Below, piece by piece: positions 52,222 through 60,014 of a stretch of DNA of 64,000 bases; within the stretch, counting starts at the first letter, position 1, and each line of letters opens with the position of its first letter. The translations under genes were made by a program, and so were the position numbers. Under the pieces are notes generated by a model. That model had not been told where the DNA came from and did not search any database. It saw only the letters and a program-made list of their open reading frames with translations. Source of the stretch: JAKAWQ01 sp963745975 (GTDB lineage: Bacteria > Pseudomonadota > Alphaproteobacteria > Acetobacterales > Acetobacteraceae); NCBI GenBank assembly GCA_963745975.1, contig CAVUZJ010000018.1, positions 186,001-250,000 on the forward strand, written 5' to 3'.

Positions 52222-53220
52222 ATGGAGATGCGCCCTTTTGGCCGCACGGGGCTTAGCCTCTCGGTCCTGGGTTTCGGATGCGGCGCGGTGGGCGGGCTCA
52301 TGGTGCGCGGCTCGCCGGCCGAGCAAGAGCGCGCGATCGCCCGTGCGCTGGAAGCCGGTGTCAACTATTTCGACACGGCGGTGCAGTACGGCGATGGCTT
52401 ATCGGAAAGAAATCTGGGCCGCATCCTGGCTCGTCTTGCGCCCGCGAATGTCGTGGTCGGCACCAAGGTGAGGATCCGCTCCGCCGATTTCTCCCGGATC
52501 GGCGCGACGATCACCACCTCGCTCGAAGCGAGCCTCGCTCGTCTCGGCCGGCCTTCGGTCGATCTCTTCCATCTGCACAATGCGATCACGCTGCAAGGCG
52601 GCGGGGAATCCCTGAGCGCCGCACAGGTCCTGGGCGAGGTGGCGCCTGCCTTCGAACGGCTGCGCCGTGAGGGCAAGCTCCGCGTCCTCGGACTGACCGC
52701 GGTCGGCGAGACGGCGGCGCTGCACGAGGTGATCGATGCCGGCGTCTTCGCGAGCGCGCAGGTGAGCTATAACATGCTCAACCCGTCCGCGGCCGCGAAG
52801 CTGACCCCGGACTATCCGGCGCAGGACTACGGCCGGCTGCTCGCACATACCCAAGCCGCCGGGGTGGGCGTGATCGGCATCCGCGTGCTGGCCGGCGGCG
52901 CGCTCTCGGGGAGCGGGGTTCGCCATCCGATCGCGAGCCCGCCGCCCGCACCGATCGGCTCCGGGGCGAGCTATGAGGCCGACCTCGCCCGGGCCCGGCG
53001 GCTTCTACCGCTGGCCGCGGAGGGGTTCGCCGGCGACCTTGCCGAAGCGGCGATCCGCTTCGTCATCGCCGAGCCCAGGATCGGCACCATCCTGGTCGGC
53101 ATGGCGAGCCCCGAGGAGTTCGAATTCGCGCTCGCCGCCGTAACCAAGGGACCGTTGTCGGGGGAGGCACTGGACCGGCTCGCCGCATTGCAACAAGATT
53201 TCGTCGGCGAGGCCCGCTGA
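52222..53220 (+). CDS. Aldo/keto reductase
   Basis: A 332-aa TIM-barrel oxidoreductase with the AKR tetrad: Asp and Tyr in NYFDTAVQYGDG, Lys in VVVGTKVR and His in DLFHLHN. The C-terminal NAD(P)-binding region reads FVIAEPRIGTILVGMASPEEFEFAL. Members reduce aldehydes or oxidise sugars; together with the island's lactonase this could be a sugar 1-dehydrogenase. ATG 52222 has GGGGAGGACGAGG just upstream and follows the SDR by 16 bases. Confidence 0.9.
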   Translation: MEMRPFGRTGLSLSVLGFGCGAVGGLMVRGSPAEQERAIARALEAGVNYFDTAVQYGDGLSERNLGRILARLAPANVVVGTKVRIRSADFSRIGATITTSLEASLARLGRPSVDLFHLHNAITLQGGGESLSAAQVLGEVAPAFERLRREGKLRVLGLTAVGETAALHEVIDAGVFASAQVSYNMLNPSAAAKLTPDYPAQDYGRLLAHTQAAGVGVIGIRVLAGGALSGSGVRHPIASPPPAPIGSGASYEADLARARRLLPLAAEGFAGDLAEAAIRFVIAEPRIGTILVGMASPEEFEFALAAVTKGPLSGEALDRLAALQQDFVGEAR

Positions 53221-53270
53221 CCCGCTCGACCGGGGATCGGCGGCCTCCCGAAGGAGGAGCGAACGAGCCC

Positions 53271-55652
53271 ATGGATGCACCCGTCAATCCGCTCGACGCG
53301 GGCTTCGAGAAATACGCAATCGGCCAGCCGGTCTCGCGCAAGGAGGACCCGACCCTGCTCCGCGGCCGCGGCCGCTATTCCGACGACCTCAACCTGCCCG
53401 GCCAAGCCTATGCGGTGATGGTGCGATCGCGCTTGGCGCACGGCGTGATCCGCTCGATCGACACGGCGGCGGCGCGCGCCATGCCGGGCGTGCTCGCCCT
53501 CTATACCGGGGCCGACCTGCTCGCTTCCGGGCTCGGCCTCATGCCGTCGGGTGCGGCGTTCAAGAACCGGGACGGCTCGGAGATGGCGAAGCCGAAGCAA
53601 CCGCCGCTCACCACCGACAAGGTGCGCTTCGTCGGGGATCCGTTCGCCGTGGTGGTCGCCGCGAGCCCGAAGGAGGCAAAGGACGCGGCGGAGGCAGTGA
53701 GCGCTGAGATCGATCCGCTGCCCGCAGTCACGACGGGGCGCGCGGCGGACGCGCCCGGGGCGGCGCTCGTGCATGAGGGGACCGCCGGGAACCGCATCCT
53801 CGACTTTCATCACGGGGATAGCGAAAAGGTCGCAGACGCCTTCGCGCGTGCCGCGCACGTGACGCGAATGAAGATCCGCAACAGCCGCGTCGTCGTCTGC
53901 CCGATGGAGCCGCGCTCGGCGATCGGGGAATACGATCCCGCAAGCGAGCGCTTCACGCTCCGCCTGGGCTGCCAGGGCGTGTTCCCGATGCGCCAGCTCC
54001 TGACCGGGCCGCTCAAAACCACCGTGGACAAGATCCGCGTGCTGACGGGCAACGTCGGCGGTAGCTTCGGGATGAAATCGTCGTGCTACCCTGAATATAT
54101 CGCCATCCTGCACGCGGCGCGGGTGCTCGGGCGGCCGGTGAAATGGACGGACGAGCGCTCGGAGAGCTTTCTCTCCGATAGTCATGGCCGCGATCACGAT
54201 ATGGAGCAGGAGATGGCCTTCGACGCGGAAGGGCGGATCCTGGCGCTTCGCGTGACGGGCTACGGCAATGTCGGCGCGTATCTTTCGAACGGCACGGTGC
54301 TGCAGCCCACCGGGAACGTCGTCAAGAACACGATCGGGGTATACGCGACGCCGCTGCAGGAAGTGACGTCGCGGGTGATGTTCACCAACACATCGCCCGT
54401 GGGCCCCTATCGCGGCGCCGGCCGGCCCGAGAGCAACTACTATCTCGAGCGGCTGCTCGACACGGCGGCGCGCGAGATGGGGATCGACCGGGCGGAGATC
54501 CGCAAGAGGAACCACATCCGCGCGGATGCCTTCCCCTACAAGACCCCAGGCGGCACGGTCTATGACAGCGGCGATTTCACCGCTCTGCTCGAGCAGGCGT
54601 TGGCGCTCGCCGATTGGGACGGGTTCGCGGCACGGCACGCGGAGAGCCGGGCGCGCGGGCGCTTGCGCGGGCGCGGGATCGGCCAGTATCTCGAGGTGAC
54701 GGGGCCGCCTTCGAAGGAGATGGGCGGGATCCGCTTCGAGCCCGACGGCACGGTGACGATCATCACCGGCACGCTCGATTACGGCCAGGGCCACGCAACG
54801 CCCTTCGCGCAGGTGCTGGCGAGCCGGCTTGGAATCCCGTTCGAGAAGATTTCACTTCTGCAGGGCGATTCCGACGAGATGCTGGCCGGCGGCGGGACCG
54901 GGGGCTCGAAATCGATGATGGCGAGCGGGACCGCGATCGTCGAGGCAAGCGAGATCGTGATCGAGAACGGCAGGAAGATCGCAGCGCAGGTGCTGGAGGC
55001 GGCTGTCGCCGATATCGAGTTCGAGACCGGGCCGGCCGGGGGAAACTTCCGCATCGCCGGGACCGACCGCGCGATCGGGATCATGGATCTCGCCGAACGG
55101 CTGCGCGCGGGCCTCAAGTTGCCGGCCGATCTACCGCAGACGCTCTCGGTGAGCCATGTCGCCGAGGGCCCGCCCTTTTCCTACCCGAACGGCTGCCATA
55201 TCGCCGAGGTGGAGATCGAGCCGGAGACCGGCATCGTCTCGCTGGCGCGCTACGCGATGGTCAATGATTTCGGCACCGTGATCAACCCGCTGCTGGTCGA
55301 GGGCCAGGCGCACGGTGGGGTCGTGCAGGGGCTCGGACAGACGCTGCTCGAGCACGTGGTCTATGACGATACGGGCCAGCCGCTCGCGGGCTCCTTCATG
55401 GATTACGCGCTGCCGCGCGCCGACATGGCACCCTTGTTCACGATCGCGTACCACCCGGTGCCGGCGAAGACGAACGTGCTCGGTGTCAAGGGATGCGGCG
55501 AGGCTGGATGCGCCGGCGCGCTGCCTTCGATCATGAACGCGATCGTCGATGCGTTGGCGGAATTCGGCGTGACGCATATCGACATGCCGGCGACGCCCGA
55601 GCGCGTCTGGCGTGCGATCCACGGTCAGGAAGCGCGCGCGGGCAGAGGCTGA
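53271..55652 (+). CDS. Xanthine dehydrogenase family protein, molybdopterin-binding subunit
   Basis: A 793-aa molybdenum hydroxylase large subunit. It has the N-terminal hammerhead (KEDPTLLRGRGRYSDDL), the cofactor segment GNVGGSFGMKSSCYPEY, PYRGAGRPESNYYLERLLD near 380, GTLDYGQGHATPFAQVLA, and the active-site Glu in KGCGEAGCAGALPS. Such subunits oxidise aldehydes, CO or N-heterocycles. The FeS and FAD subunits (CoxS, CoxM types) normally encoded beside it are not in this window. No VAYRCSFR motif, so it is not a carbon monoxide dehydrogenase. Confidence 0.9.
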   Translation: MDAPVNPLDAGFEKYAIGQPVSRKEDPTLLRGRGRYSDDLNLPGQAYAVMVRSRLAHGVIRSIDTAAARAMPGVLALYTGADLLASGLGLMPSGAAFKNRDGSEMAKPKQPPLTTDKVRFVGDPFAVVVAASPKEAKDAAEAVSAEIDPLPAVTTGRAADAPGAALVHEGTAGNRILDFHHGDSEKVADAFARAAHVTRMKIRNSRVVVCPMEPRSAIGEYDPASERFTLRLGCQGVFPMRQLLTGPLKTTVDKIRVLTGNVGGSFGMKSSCYPEYIAILHAARVLGRPVKWTDERSESFLSDSHGRDHDMEQEMAFDAEGRILALRVTGYGNVGAYLSNGTVLQPTGNVVKNTIGVYATPLQEVTSRVMFTNTSPVGPYRGAGRPESNYYLERLLDTAAREMGIDRAEIRKRNHIRADAFPYKTPGGTVYDSGDFTALLEQALALADWDGFAARHAESRARGRLRGRGIGQYLEVTGPPSKEMGGIRFEPDGTVTIITGTLDYGQGHATPFAQVLASRLGIPFEKISLLQGDSDEMLAGGGTGGSKSMMASGTAIVEASEIVIENGRKIAAQVLEAAVADIEFETGPAGGNFRIAGTDRAIGIMDLAERLRAGLKLPADLPQTLSVSHVAEGPPFSYPNGCHIAEVEIEPETGIVSLARYAMVNDFGTVINPLLVEGQAHGGVVQGLGQTLLEHVVYDDTGQPLAGSFMDYALPRADMAPLFTIAYHPVPAKTNVLGVKGCGEAGCAGALPSIMNAIVDALAEFGVTHIDMPATPERVWRAIHGQEARAGRG

Positions 55653-55669
55653 GGCCGGACCGAAGGGCG

Positions 55670-56194
55670 CTAAAAGGGGCCGGGTCCGGTCCTCCGCGGC
55701 CTGAGCGCCGCCACGCGATCCCGCCGCTCGGGCGGGGGCTCCGGCTCGGCGCCCCAGAGAGCGGCCCGCAACGCTGGATTCGTGATCAGGTCCTCGGCCA
55801 GCGACTTGCAGAGCGGCAGGGCGCCGCTTTTCGCGTGGGCAACCGCGAGCGCCTTGGCGTAGAGGCCGGCTCCGGTCTTGGCGCGGAGCTTGCCTGCCTC
55901 GCGGAGCAGGGCGTCGAGACGCTGAATCTCCTTGCTGGAGGCGTCGTGAAGCTCGTCGGCGCGCGCGCCGCTGCACCAGGGCGCCCGGCCCCCCTCAGAG
56001 AATCGCTGCCAGGCAGCGTCGGCCACCTTCCTCTGATGAGCGATCTCCGCACAGAGGTCGAGCAGCTTCGCGTCCGGATGCGGCGGGCCGTCCTCGAGCA
56101 AGCGATGATCACCCGGCGCGGCCGCGATGCGGCGCAACCGGACAATTGCCGGAGACAGTTTGGGCGGCGAACTGCTGCGTGCCGATTTCCACAT
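55670..56194 (-). CDS. Hypothetical protein, helical
   Basis: A 174-aa frame with no recognisable domain. Residues 40-140 look helical (LDLCAEIAHQRKVADAAWQRF, SSKEIQRLDALLREAGKLRAK, LAVAHAKSGALPLCKSLAED), with regular spacing of Leu and charged residues. The C-terminus is rich in Arg, Pro and Glu. ATG 56194 (MWKSARSS) lacks a clear ribosome site. It is convergent with the molybdenum hydroxylase (17 bases between stops). It may be a real, lineage-specific protein or a relic of a mobile element; evidence is limited to codon use and composition. Confidence 0.45.
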   Translation of the reverse strand: MWKSARSSSPPKLSPAIVRLRRIAAAPGDHRLLEDGPPHPDAKLLDLCAEIAHQRKVADAAWQRFSEGGRAPWCSGARADELHDASSKEIQRLDALLREAGKLRAKTGAGLYAKALAVAHAKSGALPLCKSLAEDLITNPALRAALWGAEPEPPPERRDRVAALRPRRTGPGPF

Positions 56195-56833
56195 GGACGA
56201 CTCCCGTATGCCGGGTCGAGCCCAGCTTCATCGTTTTATCCGCGGGTCGGGACGCGGCCCGCCCGCGGCGGACACCGGAACGTTGCGCCCCCGCGAGAGC
56301 GCGCGTCAAGCGGTGAGCGTGGGACGCGGAGGCACCCGGCGAGGGCAATGGCGGACGTTCGAAACGGCCAAAGGCAAAGGATTGCAAAGGCTTCGCCTTT
56401 GCTCACCGATGCGCTGGCCGGCTGCGCCTCGGCTTCCATGCCTATTGGAAGCCCCGGCTGCGCGACGAGGCCCCATCGCGGAGCGGGGCGTTGCCGGTCG
56501 CGTCCCGGCGGACGGGCGAGCGGGTCCGCCGGCAGCCGCCTCCGGAACGTTTCCTTTCCGGAACCGCGTCCGGCGCAGACCACGATCAGAGGGAATCGGC
56601 TGATCGCGCGAAGATGCTCGTAAAACAAATGCTTAGGACGGTTCACGTGAGCCAATGCGAAAGCAAGCCGCCCTGAGCGGGATGCGTTCGCTCCCGCTCA
56701 CTCATCCCGCTCTAGGTCATTGTTTTATCGCGTGATTCAGACCTACGGCGATTCCGCCTTCGGTCATCACACTCTAGACAAGATCATGACAGATCTGTAT
56801 GGGTGCGCCGCGTCATAAGGGGCTTTGCCCGCC
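56195..56833. repeat. Non-coding spacer with palindromic repeats
   Basis: No convincing gene is seen. The left part contains GCAAAGGC-TTC-GCCTTTGC (56384-56402), the same stem as at 21286-21304, and TCCGGA repeats near 56540-56565. The right part (56600-56815) is clearly AT-richer than the rest of the window. It holds the 9-bp stem AGCGGGATG/CATCCCGCT (56676-56684 with 56703-56711), then TTGTTTTATCGCGTGATT and a run with CTAGACAAGATCATGACAG. This resembles dispersed mosaic repeats of alphaproteobacteria. No promoter stands out. Confidence 0.5.
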
Positions 56834-57043
56834 ATGCCACCCGCCGGCAATCTCCTCGCGTGGATCGAGGCAAGCGAAAGGGAGGAATTTGTGGCGGCCT
56901 TTGTCGGTGCGGCCGCCGTGCATGTTCGCGCTCCCGCCACACAACCGTTCCCCTCGCGCAGCGAAGCCAGACAGTGGATCGAGGATCAGGCTGCGGCTCT
57001 CGGCCTTCCAATCCAATGGGTAACGAAACCACCGACGCAATAG
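56834..57043 (+). CDS. Small hypothetical protein
   Basis: A 69-aa protein read from ATG 56834. It has an amphipathic N-terminal helix (LLAWIEASEREEFVAAF), a beta-like middle (AAVHVRAPATQPF) and a C-terminal helix (SRSEARQWIEDQAAALG) followed by LPIQWV. The pattern of Trp residues and codon use suggest a real small cytosolic protein; I recall similar unnamed proteins in alphaproteobacteria but cannot name a family. The upstream TTG 56825 in frame is less likely. Confidence 0.55.
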   Translation: MPPAGNLLAWIEASEREEFVAAFVGAAAVHVRAPATQPFPSRSEARQWIEDQAAALGLPIQWVTKPPTQ

Positions 57044-57258
57044 AGCGAGGGCCGGCTCGGCGAGGCGCGGCCCGCCCCCTCCGCTGAGCGCGTGGGGACT
57101 CGGCGCCGCACGGCCGCCAGCCTCAGCGCAGGAGCCGCGGCAGCTGGCATGAACGATATCCTGGAGCGCAGAAATTCCGACCAGCCGGAAAATCGCTTGG
57201 CAGGCGCTCGATTTCCTGGGCGTCGCCGGAGGATGCCGGGTCGGACGGTGCTTGACTG

Positions 57259-57333
57259 TGGTAGCGGCGGAGGGATTTGAACCCCCGACCAAGGGATTAT
57301 GATTCCCCTGCTCTACCGCTGAGCTACGCCGCT
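57259..57333 (-). tRNA. tRNA-Met (anticodon CAU)
   Basis: Reading the minus strand gives a 75-base cloverleaf with encoded CCA. The acceptor AGCGGCG pairs with CGCCGCT. The D stem is GCTC/GAGC, the anticodon stem AGGGA/TCCCT-like with loop ATCATAA holding CAT, and the T arm GGGGGTTCAAATCCC. The AATCATAA loop matches alphaproteobacterial elongator Met rather than Ile-CAU (CTCATAA), though the latter cannot be fully excluded. Its first two bases lie inside the mnmA stop codon. Confidence 0.92.
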
Positions 57334-58465
57334 ATAGGCTTGCGGCCGGATGAGCGGGCCGGCCGTGATCCGCGCCGACCACCATCTCCCGCACCGGAAG
57401 GGGCAAGTCAATCGGGCGGCGGATGAAGCCTCCGCCCAGCACGTGGTCCCCTTCATAGAAGACGCAGGCCTGCCCCGGCGCCGGCAAGGCCGGTGCGTCG
57501 AGGAGCACTTCGGCCCGGTCCGCGAACAGGGTCGCGGGCTGCGGCGCCTCGCGCGCACGGAGCTTCACCGACACGCGCAGAGGGTGGCCCGGGGGCGCGA
57601 TCAGCCAGTTGAGCTCGGTGAGCGCCACATTTTGGGTGCCCGTCCGCCGCGGCCCGACGATGACGCGCCGGCGCTCCGCATCGAGCGCCACCACGACCTG
57701 CCGCTCGCCCCCGGCGATGCGGGCGCGCCCGAGGCGCTTGCCCTGCCCCACGGTATAGCGGGCGATGCCGTCGTGGCGATCGAGGACGCGGCCGTCGGCG
57801 GCGACGATCTCGCCGGGCGCCAGCGCACCGGGGCTGAGCCGCCCGACCACCGAGGCGTAATCGCCGTCCGGGGCGAAGCAAAGATCCTGGCTGTCCGGCT
57901 TTTCCGCGACCGGCAGGCCGAGCCGCGCCGCTTCGGCGCGGACGAAAGCCTTATCCGGCATATCGCCGAGCGGGAAGCGGCAGAAGGCGAGCTGGGCGCG
58001 GGTGAGCGCGAAGAGGAACCAGCTCTGGTCGCGCGCGAGGTCACGTGCGCGATGGAGCTCGGGCCCCTCGGAACCATCGACGCGGCGCACGTAGTGTCCG
58101 GTCGCCAGCGCCTCGGCGCCAAGATCGCGCGCGAGGGAAAAAAGATCGGTGAACTTGACGCTCTGGTTGCAGCGCACGCAGGGGACGGGCGTCTCGCCGC
58201 GGGCGTACGCGGCAGCGAAATCCTCGAGCACGGCGGAGCGGAACCGCTTCTCCGCATCGATCACGTAGTGCGGGATGCCGAGATGGTCCGCGACGCGGCG
58301 GGCGTCGTGGATGTCTTCGCCGGCGCAGCAGGCACCGCGGTGGCGGCGCGGGCCGCTTTCGTAGAGCTGAAGCGTGACGCCGACGACCTCGTGGCCGGAA
58401 GCGGCGAGCAGGCCCGCGGTCGCCGCGCTGTCAACACCGCCCGACATGGCGACGACGATGCGCAT
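57332..58465 (-). CDS. mnmA: tRNA-specific 2-thiouridylase
   Basis: Thiolates U34 of Lys, Glu and Gln tRNAs using sulfur passed from a cysteine desulfurase. The 377-aa protein has the PP-loop MSGGVDSAATAGLL (7-20), VTLQLYESG, the GHYVRR region with Asp, DQSWFLFALT for tRNA binding, and the first catalytic Cys in PVPCVRCNQSVKF with the second in DSQDLCFAPDGDY. It is the fifth protein gene after iscR in the sulfur operon and ends in TAG 57332-57334, which overlaps tRNA-Met. Ferredoxin and two desulfurase genes are just upstream. Confidence 0.97.
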   Translation of the reverse strand: MRIVVAMSGGVDSAATAGLLAASGHEVVGVTLQLYESGPRRHRGACCAGEDIHDARRVADHLGIPHYVIDAEKRFRSAVLEDFAAAYARGETPVPCVRCNQSVKFTDLFSLARDLGAEALATGHYVRRVDGSEGPELHRARDLARDQSWFLFALTRAQLAFCRFPLGDMPDKAFVRAEAARLGLPVAEKPDSQDLCFAPDGDYASVVGRLSPGALAPGEIVAADGRVLDRHDGIARYTVGQGKRLGRARIAGGERQVVVALDAERRRVIVGPRRTGTQNVALTELNWLIAPPGHPLRVSVKLRAREAPQPATLFADRAEVLLDAPALPAPGQACVFYEGDHVLGGGFIRRPIDLPLPVREMVVGADHGRPAHPAASL

Positions 58466-58486
58466 CAGATTGATCCCAAGACCGGA

Positions 58487-58822
58487 TCAGCTCTCGTTGA
58501 GGAGGTTGCGGCTGCCGGAGGGCAGGCGGACCACCAGCCCATCCAGCGCCTCGGTCATGACGATCTGGCATCCCAGCCGCGAGGTCTCCTCGAGCCCGAA
58601 GGCCAGATCCAGCATGTCCTCCTCGTCTTCGGTGGGGGTTTCGAGCTGCCTGAACCAGCCGGGATCGACGATGACATGGCAGGTGGAACAGGCGAGCGAG
58701 CCCTCGCACGCCCCCTCGATGTCCACCCCGTGCCGGTGCGCGATCTCGAGCACGGACAGGCCGAGCGGCGCCTCGACCTCGCGGCGCGTGCCGTCGCGCT
58801 CGATGAAGACCATACGCGGCAT
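58487..58822 (-). CDS. fdx: 2Fe-2S ferredoxin, ISC type
   Basis: A 111-aa adrenodoxin-like ferredoxin. The [2Fe-2S] ligands are Cys39, Cys45 and Cys48 in CEGSLACSTCHVIV and Cys85 in SRLGCQIV. The TPTEDEEDMLDLAFG acidic helix is the partner-binding region of ISC ferredoxins. It likely supplies electrons for iron-sulfur cluster assembly by the desulfurase upstream. ATG 58822 is 10 bases after the iscS-like gene, and mnmA begins 21 bases after the stop. Confidence 0.93.
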   Translation of the reverse strand: MPRMVFIERDGTRREVEAPLGLSVLEIAHRHGVDIEGACEGSLACSTCHVIVDPGWFRQLETPTEDEEDMLDLAFGLEETSRLGCQIVMTEALDGLVVRLPSGSRNLLNES

Positions 58823-58832
58823 CCTGAATTCC

Positions 58833-59999
58833 TCAGGCCGCCAATGCGGCCACATGGGCCGCGGCGAGGGCGGCGGCGGCGAAATCGATGTCCGCCGCGG
58901 AGGTAAATCGTCCGATCCCGACGCGCAAGGTGCGCGCCGCCTCCGCCGCGCTGAGGCCCATGGCGCGAAGGACATAGGAGGGCTCGATCGCGGCCGAGGA
59001 GCAGGCGGAGCCGGTCGAGACGCAGAGATCGGGCGCGGCCTCCATGAGCCCGGCCGCGGTGGCCTCGGGAAAGGTGAGGTTGAGGTTGCCGGCGACCCGC
59101 GCGCTGACCGACCCGTTGAGGCGAAGCCCCGGCACGGCGGCCCGGAGCGCAGAAAGGAGGCGGGCTCGGAGGGAGGCGATCCGGGCCTCGTCCTCGGCCC
59201 GCTCGGTGAGGGCCAGGCGCACCGCAACGCCGAGGCCGACGATCAGGGGCGCAGGGAGCGTGCCCGAGCGCAGGCCACGCTCCTGCCCGCCGCCGGAGAG
59301 GAGGGGGGCGAGGCGGACGCGCGGGCGGCGGCGGACAAAGAGCGCGCCGATGCCCTTCGGGCCGTAGAGCTTGTGCGCGCTGAGCGAAAGGAGATCGACG
59401 TCCCAGGCGCGCACGTCGATCGCGATTTTTCCGCCTGCCTGGGCGGCGTCGGTGTGGAAGAGCGCGCCGGCGGCGTGGGCGCGCGCCGCGAGCGCCGGGA
59501 TGTCCTGGATCACGCCGGTTTCGTTGTTGACCGCCATGACGCTGACCAGGAGGGTCGGCTCGGCCAGCACCGCGTCGAGGGTTGCGGGATCGAGGAGCCC
59601 GTCCGGCCGGACCGGCAGGAAGATCGGCTCGAAGCCCTCGGCGCCCAGGTCGGCCACCGATTCGAGGACGCATTTGTGCTCGGTCGCGACGGTCACGACG
59701 CGAAGGCGGGGATCGCCCATCGAGCGGGCGAAGCGCGCCGCGCCCTTGATGGCGAGGTTGTTGCTTTCGGTCGCCCCGGAGGTGAAGACGATCTCGGAGG
59801 ACGAGGCGCCGATCAGCGCGGCCACGGCAGCGCGCGCCTCCTCGACCGCGGCCTCGGCCGCGCGGCCGAGCACGTGTTCGACGCTCGCGGGATTGCCGAA
59901 CCGCTCGGTGAACCAGGGCAGCATCGCCTCGAGCACCCGCGGATCGCATGGGGTGGTCGCCTGGTTGTCGAGATAGACCGGCCGGTTCGGGCGCTGCAT
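58833..59999 (-). CDS. Cysteine desulfurase (IscS/NifS family), copy 1
   Basis: PLP enzyme that removes sulfur from cysteine to a protein persulfide. The 388-aa class V aminotransferase-fold protein has YLDNQATTPCDPRVLEAM, SGATESNNLAIKG, TEHKCVLES with the conserved His, the PLP Lys in SLSAHKLYGPKG and catalytic Cys in STGSACSSAAIEPS. The loop length suggests group I (IscS/NifS). It follows the second copy by 15 bases and is next to the ferredoxin gene. IscU and IscA are not in this operon. Confidence 0.94.
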   Translation of the reverse strand: MQRPNRPVYLDNQATTPCDPRVLEAMLPWFTERFGNPASVEHVLGRAAEAAVEEARAAVAALIGASSSEIVFTSGATESNNLAIKGAARFARSMGDPRLRVVTVATEHKCVLESVADLGAEGFEPIFLPVRPDGLLDPATLDAVLAEPTLLVSVMAVNNETGVIQDIPALAARAHAAGALFHTDAAQAGGKIAIDVRAWDVDLLSLSAHKLYGPKGIGALFVRRRPRVRLAPLLSGGGQERGLRSGTLPAPLIVGLGVAVRLALTERAEDEARIASLRARLLSALRAAVPGLRLNGSVSARVAGNLNLTFPEATAAGLMEAAPDLCVSTGSACSSAAIEPSYVLRAMGLSAAEAARTLRVGIGRFTSAADIDFAAAALAAAHVAALAA

Positions 60000-60014
60000 C
60001 GAGGGGATCTAGGG

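Noticed and set aside
53271..55652. Carbon monoxide dehydrogenase large subunit (coxL)
   Set aside because: The diagnostic VAYRCSFR loop is absent; the matching region reads PYRGAGRPE as in aldehyde or purine-type relatives.
56639..56654. A second parS-like site around TTCACGTGA
   Set aside because: It matches the consensus at only 12 of 16 positions and breaks the palindrome outside the core.
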